From the NCBI GenBank assembly GCA_017405675.1, contig JAFRAB010000033.1:1-64000 (forward strand): DNA of 64,000 nucleotides. The letters are read 5' to 3'. The translations under genes were made by a program, and so were the position numbers. Every line of letters begins with the position of its first letter. Position 1 is the stretch's first letter. Shown one piece after another: positions 17,093 through 25,423 of the stretch. The DNA is from Erysipelotrichaceae bacterium (GTDB lineage Bacteria; Bacillota_I; Bacilli_A; Erysipelotrichales; Erysipelotrichaceae). Under the pieces are notes generated by a model. The model saw nothing but the letters and a program-made list of their open reading frames with translations. It ran no database searches and was not told the DNA's origin.

Positions 17093-18688
17093 ATGGAATA
17101 CAAGGTGATCAATACTGACGATTACAGACAGATAATGAGTGAATATCATGTTGGCTCATTAACTGCCAAGGCGGTCAGTTCCATGAATTACACACCACAG
17201 GAAATGGCTTCCTTTTTTCATGAAAAGGAATATCCGGTCTACTGTCACGAAAGTCTGGAAAAAATAAAGCAGATCCTGGAAGACGCTTTGGCGAATAACA
17301 GAAAAGTCTTTATTTACGGTGACTATGACTGCGACGGTATATGTGCCACCACGATCATGGTCAAGACCCTTAATAAGATGGGGATTGAAAACGGATATTA
17401 TATTCCTAACCGAGCCCGGGAAAATTACGGGCTGAACTGTGAGAGAGTCCAGCAGGCCAGTGACAGAGGATATCAGATCGTCATGACCGTTGATAACGGC
17501 GTCAGTGCCCATGAAGCCTTACGGCTGGCCAAAGAGCTTGGAATGACGAGAATCGTTACCGATCACCACATCATAACTGACGATGTTGACTGTGAAGTAT
17601 TATGTCATCCGTCTCTGTTTGATGAGGATTACAGATATCTATGCGGAGCAGGAGTAGCTTATCTGATCGCTGATTATCTGGGACTGGCAGACGACAGCAT
17701 TAAAGCTCTGGCGATGCTGGCTACCATCAGCGATGTCATGCGGCTGAAGTACTTCAATGTCAAACTGGTTAAACAGGGATTGGAAGTAGTTAATAACCAC
17801 AGATATCCTAATATCGATATTCTGGGACGTGACATGAAATATCCAGTTACTGAAAGAGAAATCTCATTTAACATAGCTCCTAAGGTAAATACCACCGGAA
17901 GACTGTTTGATCTCTGCAATCCAAACAACACTGTCAGATTCTTCCTGAGTGAAGATATCAGAACCATGACCATGCTGGCTGGGCAGATAAATGAACTGAA
18001 TGAAAAAAGGAAAGATCTGGTTACTCAGCAGTATCAGATCATCATGAATGACTGTGATTTCAGCAAGCCTTTTATAATATATTATAATGAAGCTCTTCAC
18101 GAAGGCCTCATAGGCCTTATAGCGAACAAACTGCTTTACGAAACTAATAAGCCGACCGTCATCCTAACGAAGTCCAACGGCGTTCTTAAGGGCTCAGGAA
18201 GGAGCAAATCCGAGCTGAACCTGATGAATCTGCTGAGCGGCTACGATTATTATGAAACTTTCGGCGGTCATGCCAAGGCTTTCGGTATTTCGCTTAAGCC
18301 GGAAAACCTTGCAGAGTTTGAAAAATACATTGATGAGAACTATGTACCTGAAGAGGTGGCAACAGACTGCCTGGAAGTTGATGTCTCAGATCTGACACGT
18401 GAGAATCTGGATGAGCTGTTCAGCTATGCACCATTCGGGGAAGGCAGACGCATACCTGTTCTCAAGGTGAACTGTGACAGGTATCTTGATTTCCGCTCAC
18501 TCAGTACCCCGGATAAGCTTAAATGGCAGCTGAATGACTGCATGAGTGTCATGAAAATGAATGACAGTAAAGGTTATGGCTATTACGCGGGAGCGGAAAA
18601 ACTGTGTTTCTACGGATCGCTGTCTGCAGGTATTTTCAACCGCCGAACCAACTATACTTTATGGTGTGATTCTGTTGAAATACTATAG
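17093..18688 (+). CDS. recJ: single-stranded-DNA exonuclease RecJ (short form)
   Basis: 5'-3' exonuclease on single-stranded DNA used in recombination and base excision or mismatch repair. The 531-residue protein has the DHH phosphoesterase motifs DYDCDG (Asp77, Asp79, Asp81) and DHH (157-159), and the DHHA1 motif GGHAKAFG at about 391. An OB-like C-terminal part follows, but the extra C-terminal domain of the longer Bacillus RecJ is absent. AAAGAGGAAA precedes the ATG, 22 nt after secDF. Confidence 0.93.
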   Translation: MEYKVINTDDYRQIMSEYHVGSLTAKAVSSMNYTPQEMASFFHEKEYPVYCHESLEKIKQILEDALANNRKVFIYGDYDCDGICATTIMVKTLNKMGIENGYYIPNRARENYGLNCERVQQASDRGYQIVMTVDNGVSAHEALRLAKELGMTRIVTDHHIITDDVDCEVLCHPSLFDEDYRYLCGAGVAYLIADYLGLADDSIKALAMLATISDVMRLKYFNVKLVKQGLEVVNNHRYPNIDILGRDMKYPVTEREISFNIAPKVNTTGRLFDLCNPNNTVRFFLSEDIRTMTMLAGQINELNEKRKDLVTQQYQIIMNDCDFSKPFIIYYNEALHEGLIGLIANKLLYETNKPTVILTKSNGVLKGSGRSKSELNLMNLLSGYDYYETFGGHAKAFGISLKPENLAEFEKYIDENYVPEEVATDCLEVDVSDLTRENLDELFSYAPFGEGRRIPVLKVNCDRYLDFRSLSTPDKLKWQLNDCMSVMKMNDSKGYGYYAGAEKLCFYGSLSAGIFNRRTNYTLWCDSVEIL

Positions 18689-18709
18689 TAAAAAAACAGG
18701 AAATTATTG

Positions 18710-18715
18710 TATAAT
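18710..18715 (+). promoter_or_regulatory. -10 element upstream of apt
   Basis: TATAAT at 18710-18715, 34 nt before the apt ATG, in the short gap after recJ. A -35 at proper spacing is not evident. It may add transcription of apt independent of recJ. Confidence 0.45.
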
Positions 18716-18743
18716 AATTAAGTATTTTCCGGAGGAAAGAAAT

Positions 18744-19256
18744 ATGAGATTAGAAGATTACATTGCTGAAATCCCTGACTATCCTGTAGAAGGAGTACTG
18801 TTCAGAGATGTTACACCATTACTGAATGATGGTGCCGCTTTCCATGCAGCCTGCAAACAGATCATTGCCTTCGCCAAGGGCGTTGGTGCAGAAGTTCTGG
18901 TTGGACCGGAGTCCAGAGGCTTTATTTTCGGCTGTCCTGTAGCTTATGAACTGGGAATCGGATTCGTTCCTGCCCGTAAGCCTAACAAATTACCACGTGA
19001 GACTGTTTCATATGAATATGCTCTCGAATATGGAACCAACACGCTGGAAATGCATCGGGATGCCATTAAGCCGGGACAGAAAGTCATGATCGTAGATGAC
19101 CTGCTGGCTACCGGAGGAACAATTAAAGCTGCCATCAAGCTGGTAGAACAGCTGGGCGGTGAAGTCGTTGGCTGTGCCTTCTTAATTGAACTGCTTGATC
19201 TCAAGGGAAGAGAAACGATCGGCGACTACAAGGTCACATCACTTATTAAATATTAA
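18744..19256 (+). CDS. apt: adenine phosphoribosyltransferase
   Basis: Purine salvage enzyme that makes AMP from adenine and PRPP in the cytoplasm. At 170 residues it is full length: [21 protein letters not shown] is the APRT opening, [10 protein letters not shown] and [10 protein letters not shown] follow, and [13 protein letters not shown] is the PRPP-binding loop. The ATG at 18744 follows GGAGGAAAG; the longer in-frame extension overlaps recJ and is not credible. Placement before relA is conserved in Bacillota. A hairpin overlaps its stop codon. Confidence 0.96.
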   Translation: MRLEDYIAEIPDYPVEGVLFRDVTPLLNDGAAFHAACKQIIAFAKGVGAEVLVGPESRGFIFGCPVAYELGIGFVPARKPNKLPRETVSYEYALEYGTNTLEMHRDAIKPGQKVMIVDDLLATGGTIKAAIKLVEQLGGEVVGCAFLIELLDLKGRETIGDYKVTSLIKY

Positions 19257-19279
19257 TCGAAGAGCAATCTTCGATTTTT
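19255..19279 (+). terminator. terminator between apt and relA
   Basis: Perfect 9-bp stem (19255-19263 with 19268-19276, loop GCAA) and a T-run. It begins inside the apt stop codon and lies 22 nt before the relA ATG, with no clear promoter between, so it probably attenuates rather than fully separates the two genes. Confidence 0.8.
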
Positions 19280-19300
19280 GTTAGAAAGGAGGGTATATTC

Positions 19301-21502
19301 ATGAAAAACAAACTCGTTGTAACAGATGAAATGTTTTTTGATCAGGTCCGTACGTATATCAATGACCCTGATTCTTTAGCCATGATCAAAAAGGCATATG
19401 AATATGCCCGCGAAAAACATAAGGAACAGTTCCGCAAGAGCGGAGAACCTTATTTTGTACATTTACAGAATGTGGGCTATATCCTTGCTACACTGCACGC
19501 CGGACCGCAGACGATATCGGCCGGTCTGCTGCATGACACCATGGAGGACTGCAACGTTCCAAAAGAGGAAATAGCCAAGGAATTTGACGAAGACGTGGCC
19601 AATCTGGTAGAAGGTGTTACCAAGATCGGACGACTGGCCTTTAATGACGACAAGGAATATGAGGCAGCTAATCACCGCAAGATCTTCATTGCGATGGCCA
19701 AGGATGTCAGAGTAATCATCATCAAGCTGGTAGACAGACTGCACAACATGCGTACTCTGGAATACACCAGCAAGGAGTCACAGGTACGTAAAGCATCTGA
19801 GACTCTTCAGGTATACTGTCCAATCGCTCACAGATTGGGCTTCGGAGACATCAAGAATGAACTCGAAGACCTCTGTTTCTATTATCTTGATCCGGTGCAT
19901 TACCATGAAGTTGCATCTCTGGTAGAAGCCAAGAAACGGGAACGTCAGCGGATGGTTGACAAGATGATCGGAGAAATATCGGAGCTGCTGAATGAGCATA
20001 ATTTCAAGTTCCGTATTTTCGGCCGTTCAAAGCATCTTTACAGCATCTATAAGAAGATGACCACCAAAAACAAGAGATTTGATGAGATCTTTGACCTGTA
20101 TGCCATCCGTATCGTTACACAGACTGAACTGAACTGTTATGAGATACTTGGTTATATTCATGCTAAATACCGCCCGATGCCTGGCAGACTGAAAGACTAT
20201 ATTGCCATGCCGAAGGTGAACATGTATCAGTCCATTCATACAACCATTCTGGATGCTGAAGGCAATATCTTCGAAGTTCAGATCAGAACTGAAGAGATGG
20301 ACAGCATTGCTGAGCAGGGTATTGCGGCACACTGGAGCTACAAGGAAGGCCGTCTGTATAACTCCGAAAAGGAACAGAAGGAAATTGAAAACAAGCTCAG
20401 CTGGTATCATGACATGATTTCCATGATGGATGAATCCGAGCTGGAACATCCTAGCGAAATGCTTAATACTATTCAGAAGGATATCTTTGAGGCTAATATC
20501 TATGTAATGTCTCCGAAAGGCAGAGTTATTGAGCTGCCGAATGGAGCCACTCCTCTGGATTTTGCCTACAGAATACATACGGAAGTAGGACATAATGCGA
20601 TAGGATCGATCGTCAATGGCGCCCTGGTACCGCTGAATACACAGCTTAAAACAGGCGATATCGTCCAGATAAGAACTTCCAAGCAGGCCACCGGTCCTTC
20701 AGAAGACTGGCTTAAGATCGTCAAGACCTCTCATGCCAAAAACAAGATCAAGAACTATCTGATCAAGGTCGAAGAGGAAAAGCGTAAGGAAGTCATGGCT
20801 AAGGGTGAAAAGATCCTCGGCGATGAAATCAAAAAAAGAAACCTGGAAGAAAAAGCCTATTTCGACAGGGCTAACCTGGAAAAGGTTGCCGGAATGTTCA
20901 ATCTCTCCAGTTATAATGACCTGATGTATGCCATTGGCATGAAGTCAGTATCACTTGTTCAGGTAATGGAAAAGCTTACCAACCAGAAACGTTCGGCTCT
21001 GGAAGGCTTCGATATTACCAGACTGTTCCGGGGCAACAGACGTACCAGACCGGCTGGCAGAACGGGATTGCAGGTTGAAGGTGTGGATAACATGAAGATA
21101 TCCATTGCCGGCTGCTGCATGCCTGTGTATGGTGATGATATCGTTGGTTACATTACCAAGGGTCAGGGTGTCAAGGTACACCGCAGAGACTGTCCTAATA
21201 TCGTAGGTCAGCAAAGCAGACTGATAAATGTGCGCTGGGAAGAAGACGATACGACCAAGCAGTATGACTGCTGGCTGAAAATTGACGCTTCAGACAGATC
21301 ATATCTGATCAGTGATATCGTAACGGTCGTTGCCCAGTACAAGGCAGGACTGATGGGCATAAACTCTGAAGTACTTCCTGACAAGGTCAATGTTACCGTT
21401 GACCTCAAGGTCAGGGTAAACAATACCGAGCAGCTGCATCTGCTGATGACCAACATCCGCAAGCTCGACAGCGTAGACGGTGTTGAAAGGATAATAAAGT
21501 AA
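19301..21502 (+). CDS. relA: bifunctional (p)ppGpp synthetase/hydrolase
   Basis: Rel enzyme that makes and breaks the alarmone (p)ppGpp in response to amino-acid starvation sensed on ribosomes. The 733 residues contain an HD hydrolase domain (HDTMEDC, VDRLHNMRT), the synthetase domain with YQSIHTT, a TGS domain near residue 400, a helical linker, a zinc-finger-like region with GCCMPVYGDD and a C-terminal ACT domain. Both catalytic halves look intact, so this is the bifunctional long Rel. AAAGGAGGG precedes the ATG. The apt-relA pair is conserved. Confidence 0.96.
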   Translation: MKNKLVVTDEMFFDQVRTYINDPDSLAMIKKAYEYAREKHKEQFRKSGEPYFVHLQNVGYILATLHAGPQTISAGLLHDTMEDCNVPKEEIAKEFDEDVANLVEGVTKIGRLAFNDDKEYEAANHRKIFIAMAKDVRVIIIKLVDRLHNMRTLEYTSKESQVRKASETLQVYCPIAHRLGFGDIKNELEDLCFYYLDPVHYHEVASLVEAKKRERQRMVDKMIGEISELLNEHNFKFRIFGRSKHLYSIYKKMTTKNKRFDEIFDLYAIRIVTQTELNCYEILGYIHAKYRPMPGRLKDYIAMPKVNMYQSIHTTILDAEGNIFEVQIRTEEMDSIAEQGIAAHWSYKEGRLYNSEKEQKEIENKLSWYHDMISMMDESELEHPSEMLNTIQKDIFEANIYVMSPKGRVIELPNGATPLDFAYRIHTEVGHNAIGSIVNGALVPLNTQLKTGDIVQIRTSKQATGPSEDWLKIVKTSHAKNKIKNYLIKVEEEKRKEVMAKGEKILGDEIKKRNLEEKAYFDRANLEKVAGMFNLSSYNDLMYAIGMKSVSLVQVMEKLTNQKRSALEGFDITRLFRGNRRTRPAGRTGLQVEGVDNMKISIAGCCMPVYGDDIVGYITKGQGVKVHRRDCPNIVGQQSRLINVRWEEDDTTKQYDCWLKIDASDRSYLISDIVTVVAQYKAGLMGINSEVLPDKVNVTVDLKVRVNNTEQLHLLMTNIRKLDSVDGVERIIK

Positions 21503-21536
21503 GTTTTCAGCTGTCTGGCTGACAACAATTATATAT

Positions 21537-21565
21537 TTGAAAGAATCTGCTCTGTATGTTAATAT
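21537..21565 (+). promoter_or_regulatory. promoter of the hisS-aspS T-box transcript
   Basis: TTGAAA (21537-21542), 17 bp, TAATAT (21560-21565). Located just ahead of the T-box leader. Confidence 0.6.
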
Positions 21566-21574
21566 ATACTCAAA

Positions 21575-21786
21575 TCCGATGACCGGGAAAACTGTCAGGA
21601 GACCTTTGCAGAGAGAAGGCGGCTGGTGAAAGCCTTCAGGAAGACTGATGGTAAGACACCCGTGAGGAGACTGGATGAAATAACAGTAGTTCAGTCCGTT
21701 GGACCGCGTTAAGGTTTTGAGGTATAGAAATATACGAAGTAAGGTGGCACCACGTTTATAACGTCCTTATACAGGACGTTTTTTCT
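21575..21786 (+). promoter_or_regulatory. T-box riboswitch controlling hisS-aspS
   Basis: The gap of about 300 nt between relA and hisS holds a tRNA-sensing T-box leader. Stem I shows a GA-rich motif and GGCTGGTGAAAGCC distal elements (21620-21634). The specifier region reads GACAC (21655-21659), in which GAC (Asp) and CAC (His) overlap. The T-box sequence AAGGTGGCACCACG is at 21741-21754. The terminator is AACGTCC (21760-21766) with GGACGTT (21774-21780) plus T-run, ending just before the hisS ribosome site. Uncharged tRNA-His or tRNA-Asp should stabilise the antiterminator. Confidence 0.92.
21760..21786 (+). terminator. T-box-controlled terminator
   Basis: A 7-bp stem with TTATACA loop followed by Ts. 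The alternative antiterminator would pair the T-box region with its 5' arm. Confidence 0.85.
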
Positions 21787-21804
21787 TTAAAGGAGGCGGA
21801 AATC

Positions 21805-23079
21805 ATGGCAAACAAGTTTCAGATGCCAAGAGGAACACAGGACATAATGGGTGAGGATGTTTCATTATGGCTGCAGGTTGAAGACATCATCAGAAAGGAA
21901 TGCGAAAAGTACGGTTATCAGGAGATCAGAACTCCTGTCTTTGAACATACCGAGGTTTTCAAGTTTCAGAATGATTCCAGTGATATGGTAACAAAGGAAA
22001 TGTATACCTTCACTGACAGTGGTGAAAGGTCACTGACGCTCAGACCGGAAGGAACAAAGGGAATTGTAAGAGCCTTTGTAGAGCATAAGATGTACGGCAA
22101 TACGGCAGAGTTCCCTTATAAGCTGTTTTACATGGGACCTATGTTCAGATATGAAAGACCGCAGAAAGGCAGATACCGTCAGTTCCATCAGTTCGGTGTT
22201 GAAGCAATAGGAGCCAAGTCACCGCTTCTTGATGCCGAGACAATTGCTCTGGGCTATGACATTACCAGAAAAATGGGAATCAGGAGTGTTCAGATCCTGA
22301 TCAATACTCTGGGCGATGACGAATCAAGAGACCGTTACCGTACAGCACTGAAGGAACATTTCAGACCATATCTTCCGGAACTCTGCGAAGACTGCAGAAG
22401 AAGATTTGAAATGAATCCGCTGCGAATCCTGGACTGCAAGGTTGACAGGGAACATCCTTCATTTGCAAATGCTCCAGTCAGCCAGGATTACCTGAATGAC
22501 ATTTCCAGAGAATACTTTGACAATGTTCTGAAGGCTCTGGATGATCTTGGTATCCCGTATGTAATTGACAACAGACTTGTCAGAGGACTGGATTACTACA
22601 GCAATACAGTATTTGAAGCCGTACCTGTCGATGCACAGGGACAGCAGGCAGCCGTATTTGCCGGCGGTCAGTATGACGGTCTGGTTGAACACTACGGCGG
22701 CGGCCAGCTTCCTGGTGTCGGTTTCGGAATGGGTCTGGAAAGAATGATCTCTCTGGCCCGTGAAGAAGGCGGCATTGCTCCGGAAGTGAAGGCAACAGAT
22801 GCCTATATCATCAGCATGGGCAATGTCGGATCATATGCCCTGAAAGCCACACAGATGCTGCGTGACGAAGGTTTGAAAGCTGAGACCGACTATCAGGGCA
22901 GATCATTAAAAGCCCAGTTCAAGGCTTCTGACCGCGTCAGGGCAAAAGTTCTTGTGATAATAGGTGAAGATGAATACAAAAACAATCAGGTCGTAATCAA
23001 GAATACGGAAAGCAAGGAACAGTTTACGACTGATTTTGACAAACTGGTGGAAACTGTGAAAGGAATAGTGGGTAAGTAA
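21805..23079 (+). CDS. hisS: histidyl-tRNA synthetase
   Basis: Class II synthetase that charges tRNA-His. The 424 residues show the HisRS motifs: PRGTQDIMGEDV at the start, the motif 2 loop RYERPQKGRYRQFHQFG, the HisA motif GLDYYSNTVFE and motif 3 GVGFGMGLER, then the C-terminal anticodon-binding domain. AAAGGAGGCGG precedes the ATG. It is regulated by the T-box upstream and is followed one base later by aspS. Confidence 0.97.
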   Translation: MANKFQMPRGTQDIMGEDVSLWLQVEDIIRKECEKYGYQEIRTPVFEHTEVFKFQNDSSDMVTKEMYTFTDSGERSLTLRPEGTKGIVRAFVEHKMYGNTAEFPYKLFYMGPMFRYERPQKGRYRQFHQFGVEAIGAKSPLLDAETIALGYDITRKMGIRSVQILINTLGDDESRDRYRTALKEHFRPYLPELCEDCRRRFEMNPLRILDCKVDREHPSFANAPVSQDYLNDISREYFDNVLKALDDLGIPYVIDNRLVRGLDYYSNTVFEAVPVDAQGQQAAVFAGGQYDGLVEHYGGGQLPGVGFGMGLERMISLAREEGGIAPEVKATDAYIISMGNVGSYALKATQMLRDEGLKAETDYQGRSLKAQFKASDRVRAKVLVIIGEDEYKNNQVVIKNTESKEQFTTDFDKLVETVKGIVGK

Positions 23080-23080
23080 T

Positions 23081-24823
23081 ATGAACAGAACACATACAAA
23101 TGGTGAATTAAGACTGACGGATGTCGGTAAGAAAGTTACACTACTGGGCTGGGTCGCCAAGAGAAGAAATCTCGGCTCACTGGTCTTCATAGACTTGAGA
23201 GACAGATACGGCATTACACAGATAGTATGCGGCGATGAGCTGACTGAAGCAGTCAGAACCGTCAGAAGCGAATACATTCTCGAAGTAACCGGTACCGTTG
23301 TTGAAAGACAGGATAAGAATCCGAAGATGGAAACCGGTGATATCGAAGTTAAAGCCGAAAAGGTTACGATCGTTAATACGGCCGAATTGCCTCCGTTTAT
23401 CATTGCGGACGAAAGCGATGCCCTGGAAGAAACCAGACTGAAATACCGCTATCTGGACTTAAGACGTCCGGTACTGCAGAAAAAATTATTTACCAGAGCC
23501 AAGATCGTAAAGGCCATGCATGAATACCTGGATGCCAATGACTTCATCGAAGTTGAAACACCGGTACTGGCCAATAGTACTCCGGAAGGTGCCAGAGACT
23601 ATCTGGTTCCGTCAAGAGTTCATCCTGGCTGCTTCTATGCCTTACCGCAGTCTCCGCAGCAGTTCAAGCAGCTGCTGATGGTTGCCGGCTTTGAAAGATA
23701 TTATCAGGTTGCCAGATGCTTCAGAGACGAGGACTTAAGAGCTGACAGACAGCTGGACTTCACTCAGCTGGACATCGAAACAAGCTTCCTGTCACAGGAT
23801 GAGATCCTGACTCTGACTGAAGGCCTGCTGAAAAAGGTCATGAAAGATGTCAAGGGAATCGATATTGAAACTCCGTTCAGAAGATTCAAGTATGTTGATG
23901 CCATGAACATGTACGGTTCAGATAAGCCTGATACCCGTTTTGAAATGAAGCTTCAGGATCTGACCGAAGTATTCAGAAATTCTCAGTTCAAGGCCTTTGC
24001 TGAAGGACTGGGTCCTAAAGGAGCAATCAAGGCCATCGTAACGGATCACTGTGAGAATTATTCCCGCAAGGATCAGGACAAACTGACTGAACTGGCTAAG
24101 AAAAACGGCGCCAAGGGACTTGTTATTCTGAAATATGAAAATGAAACCCTCGAAGGCAGCGCCGCCAAGTTCTTCACTCCAGAAGAGGTCAGTGGCATGA
24201 TCAGCACATTAGGCGTTAAAAACGGCGATCTGATCATGATCGTATCCGGTGAATGGCGCAAGGTTTGCAGCGCTTTAGGTGCCTTAAGAAGTCATTTCGG
24301 CAAGGCTCTGCATCTTTATGATCCTGAAATCTTCGACTTCCTGTGGATCACGGAATTCCCGATGTTTGAATGGAACGAAGAAGACGGAAGATACTATTCA
24401 GAACACCATCCGTTTACCAGACCTATGGATGAAGACCTTCCATATCTGGACAGCGATCCTGAAAGAGTACGTTCATATGCCTATGACGTGGTTCTTAACG
24501 GATATGAGCTGGGTGGCGGTTCCTTAAGAATCTATGACTGCAACATGCAGCAGAAGATCTTTGAACTGCTCAGTCTGACTGATGAACAGATCAAGGACAG
24601 ATTCGGTTTCTTCATCGATGCCCTGAAATACGGTACACCGCCTCACGGCGGACTGGCACTGGGGCTTGACAGAGTGGCCATGATACTTACAGGCTCAGAA
24701 TCTCTGAGAGATGTAATTGCCTTCCCTAAGAACGCCAATGCCAAGGATCCGATGAGTGATGCACCTGACAGAGTAGACAATAAACAGCTTGAAGAATTAC
24801 ATATAAAGATTGTTGAAGAATAG
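23081..24823 (+). CDS. aspS: aspartyl-tRNA synthetase
   Basis: Class II synthetase that charges tRNA-Asp. The 580 residues have the N-terminal OB-fold anticodon domain (TLLGWVAKRRNLG), motif 2 with FRDEDLRADRQLDFTQLD, the GAD insertion found in bacterial AspRS and motif 3 GGLALGLDRVAM. It is separated from hisS by 1 nt, so both are under the T-box. The next feature downstream is a probable 6S RNA, as in Bacillus. Confidence 0.97.
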   Translation: MNRTHTNGELRLTDVGKKVTLLGWVAKRRNLGSLVFIDLRDRYGITQIVCGDELTEAVRTVRSEYILEVTGTVVERQDKNPKMETGDIEVKAEKVTIVNTAELPPFIIADESDALEETRLKYRYLDLRRPVLQKKLFTRAKIVKAMHEYLDANDFIEVETPVLANSTPEGARDYLVPSRVHPGCFYALPQSPQQFKQLLMVAGFERYYQVARCFRDEDLRADRQLDFTQLDIETSFLSQDEILTLTEGLLKKVMKDVKGIDIETPFRRFKYVDAMNMYGSDKPDTRFEMKLQDLTEVFRNSQFKAFAEGLGPKGAIKAIVTDHCENYSRKDQDKLTELAKKNGAKGLVILKYENETLEGSAAKFFTPEEVSGMISTLGVKNGDLIMIVSGEWRKVCSALGALRSHFGKALHLYDPEIFDFLWITEFPMFEWNEEDGRYYSEHHPFTRPMDEDLPYLDSDPERVRSYAYDVVLNGYELGGGSLRIYDCNMQQKIFELLSLTDEQIKDRFGFFIDALKYGTPPHGGLALGLDRVAMILTGSESLRDVIAFPKNANAKDPMSDAPDRVDNKQLEELHIKIVEE

Positions 24824-24833
24824 TAAATTTTGG

Positions 24834-24839
24834 TATAAT
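24834..24839 (+). promoter_or_regulatory. extended -10 of the 6S RNA promoter
   Basis: TGG followed by TATAAT (24831-24839), 10 nt after the aspS stop codon; start predicted near 24846. A weak TTGAAG lies upstream at 24813-24818. Confidence 0.65.
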
Positions 24840-24845
24840 AAAAGT

Positions 24846-25020
24846 GCCAGAAGTGTATATGCATTTCCGACACGAGATTAAAGGGAATCCGATTGTTGAA
24901 CAATGGTGTTGAAAGCCTTTAAATAGGAATCCTGAAGTTGTTCACAGGGTACCCACCTGGCTAGCAGGGGAACGATCTTAAAAACTTTTGGTAAAAGGGA
25001 TTGAGAATAATCCCTTTTTT
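24846..25020 (+). ncRNA. ssrS: probable 6S RNA
   Basis: A noncoding transcript of about 150-175 nt with its own promoter and terminator directly downstream of aspS, the place of a 6S RNA gene in Bacillus. The ends close in a stem: CCAGAAGT (24847-24854) with ACTTTTGG (24984-24991). Further in, TTTCC can pair with GGGAA near the 3' side, and the middle is loosely paired, as expected for the rod with central bubble that mimics an open promoter and binds RNA polymerase. The stretch AACAATGG followed by CCTTTAAA also resembles Bacillota 6S RNAs as I recall them. A covariance search would be decisive. Confidence 0.7.
24993..25020 (+). terminator. terminator of the 6S RNA gene
   Basis: Perfect 10-bp stem AAAAGGGATT (24993-25002) with AATCCCTTTT (25009-25018), then Ts. 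Confidence 0.9.
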
Positions 25021-25058
25021 CTATGCTCAAGCATTGATTTCTTAATCAAGTTTTGTGC

Positions 25059-25087
25059 TTGTAAAAACAGTTCTTATTCAGTAGAAT
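25059..25087 (+). promoter_or_regulatory. promoter of yneF
   Basis: TTGTAA (25059-25064), 17 bp, TAGAAT (25082-25087). An inverted repeat TTGATT/AATCAA (25034-25049) lies just upstream. Confidence 0.65.
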
Positions 25088-25118
25088 ATATGTAGTTATT
25101 TAGAAGAGAGGGGATTAT

Positions 25119-25337
25119 ATGCCACCAGTAGTTACTTCATTATTATACATACTGTTAGGTGTTCTGATTGGCGCCATTGGCGGATGGTATTTCACCCGCA
25201 AACAGATAGAAAAACAGCTGAAGGAAAACCCGCCGGTAAATGAAAAGATGATCAGAGCAATGTTCATGCAGATGGGCCGCAAGCCATCTGAAGCTCAGAT
25301 CAAACGGGTAATGAAAAGCATGAATCAGGCACAGTAA
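25119..25337 (+). CDS. yneF: UPF0154 (YneF-like) small membrane protein
   Basis: A 72-residue protein with one N-terminal membrane helix (about residues 5-24, LLYILLGVLIGAIGGWYF) and a basic cytoplasmic tail containing MQMGRKPSEAQIKRVMKSMN, the conserved stretch of the UPF0154/YneF family in Bacillota and Mollicutes. Its function is unknown. GAGAGGGG precedes the ATG. It is a single-gene unit between the 6S RNA and the lysozyme-like gene; its stop codon overlaps a terminator. Confidence 0.88.
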   Translation: MPPVVTSLLYILLGVLIGAIGGWYFTRKQIEKQLKENPPVNEKMIRAMFMQMGRKPSEAQIKRVMKSMNQAQ

Positions 25338-25359
25338 CACAGCAGTATGCTGTGTTTTT
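25336..25359 (+). terminator. terminator overlapping the yneF stop codon
   Basis: Perfect 9-bp stem AACACAGCA (25336-25344) with TGCTGTGTT (25348-25356), 3-nt loop, then Ts. Confidence 0.9.
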
Positions 25360-25394
25360 GCTAGGAAACAGCAGTTTGTTTTCAGCAAATATGT

Positions 25395-25400
25395 TATTAT
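25395..25400 (+). promoter_or_regulatory. extended -10 for the GH25 gene
   Basis: TGT followed by TATTAT (25392-25400). The predicted leader is about 17 nt and starts at the AAGGA that must act as ribosome site. Confidence 0.45.
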
Positions 25401-25423
25401 GGTCATAAGGATTTATTAGCTAA

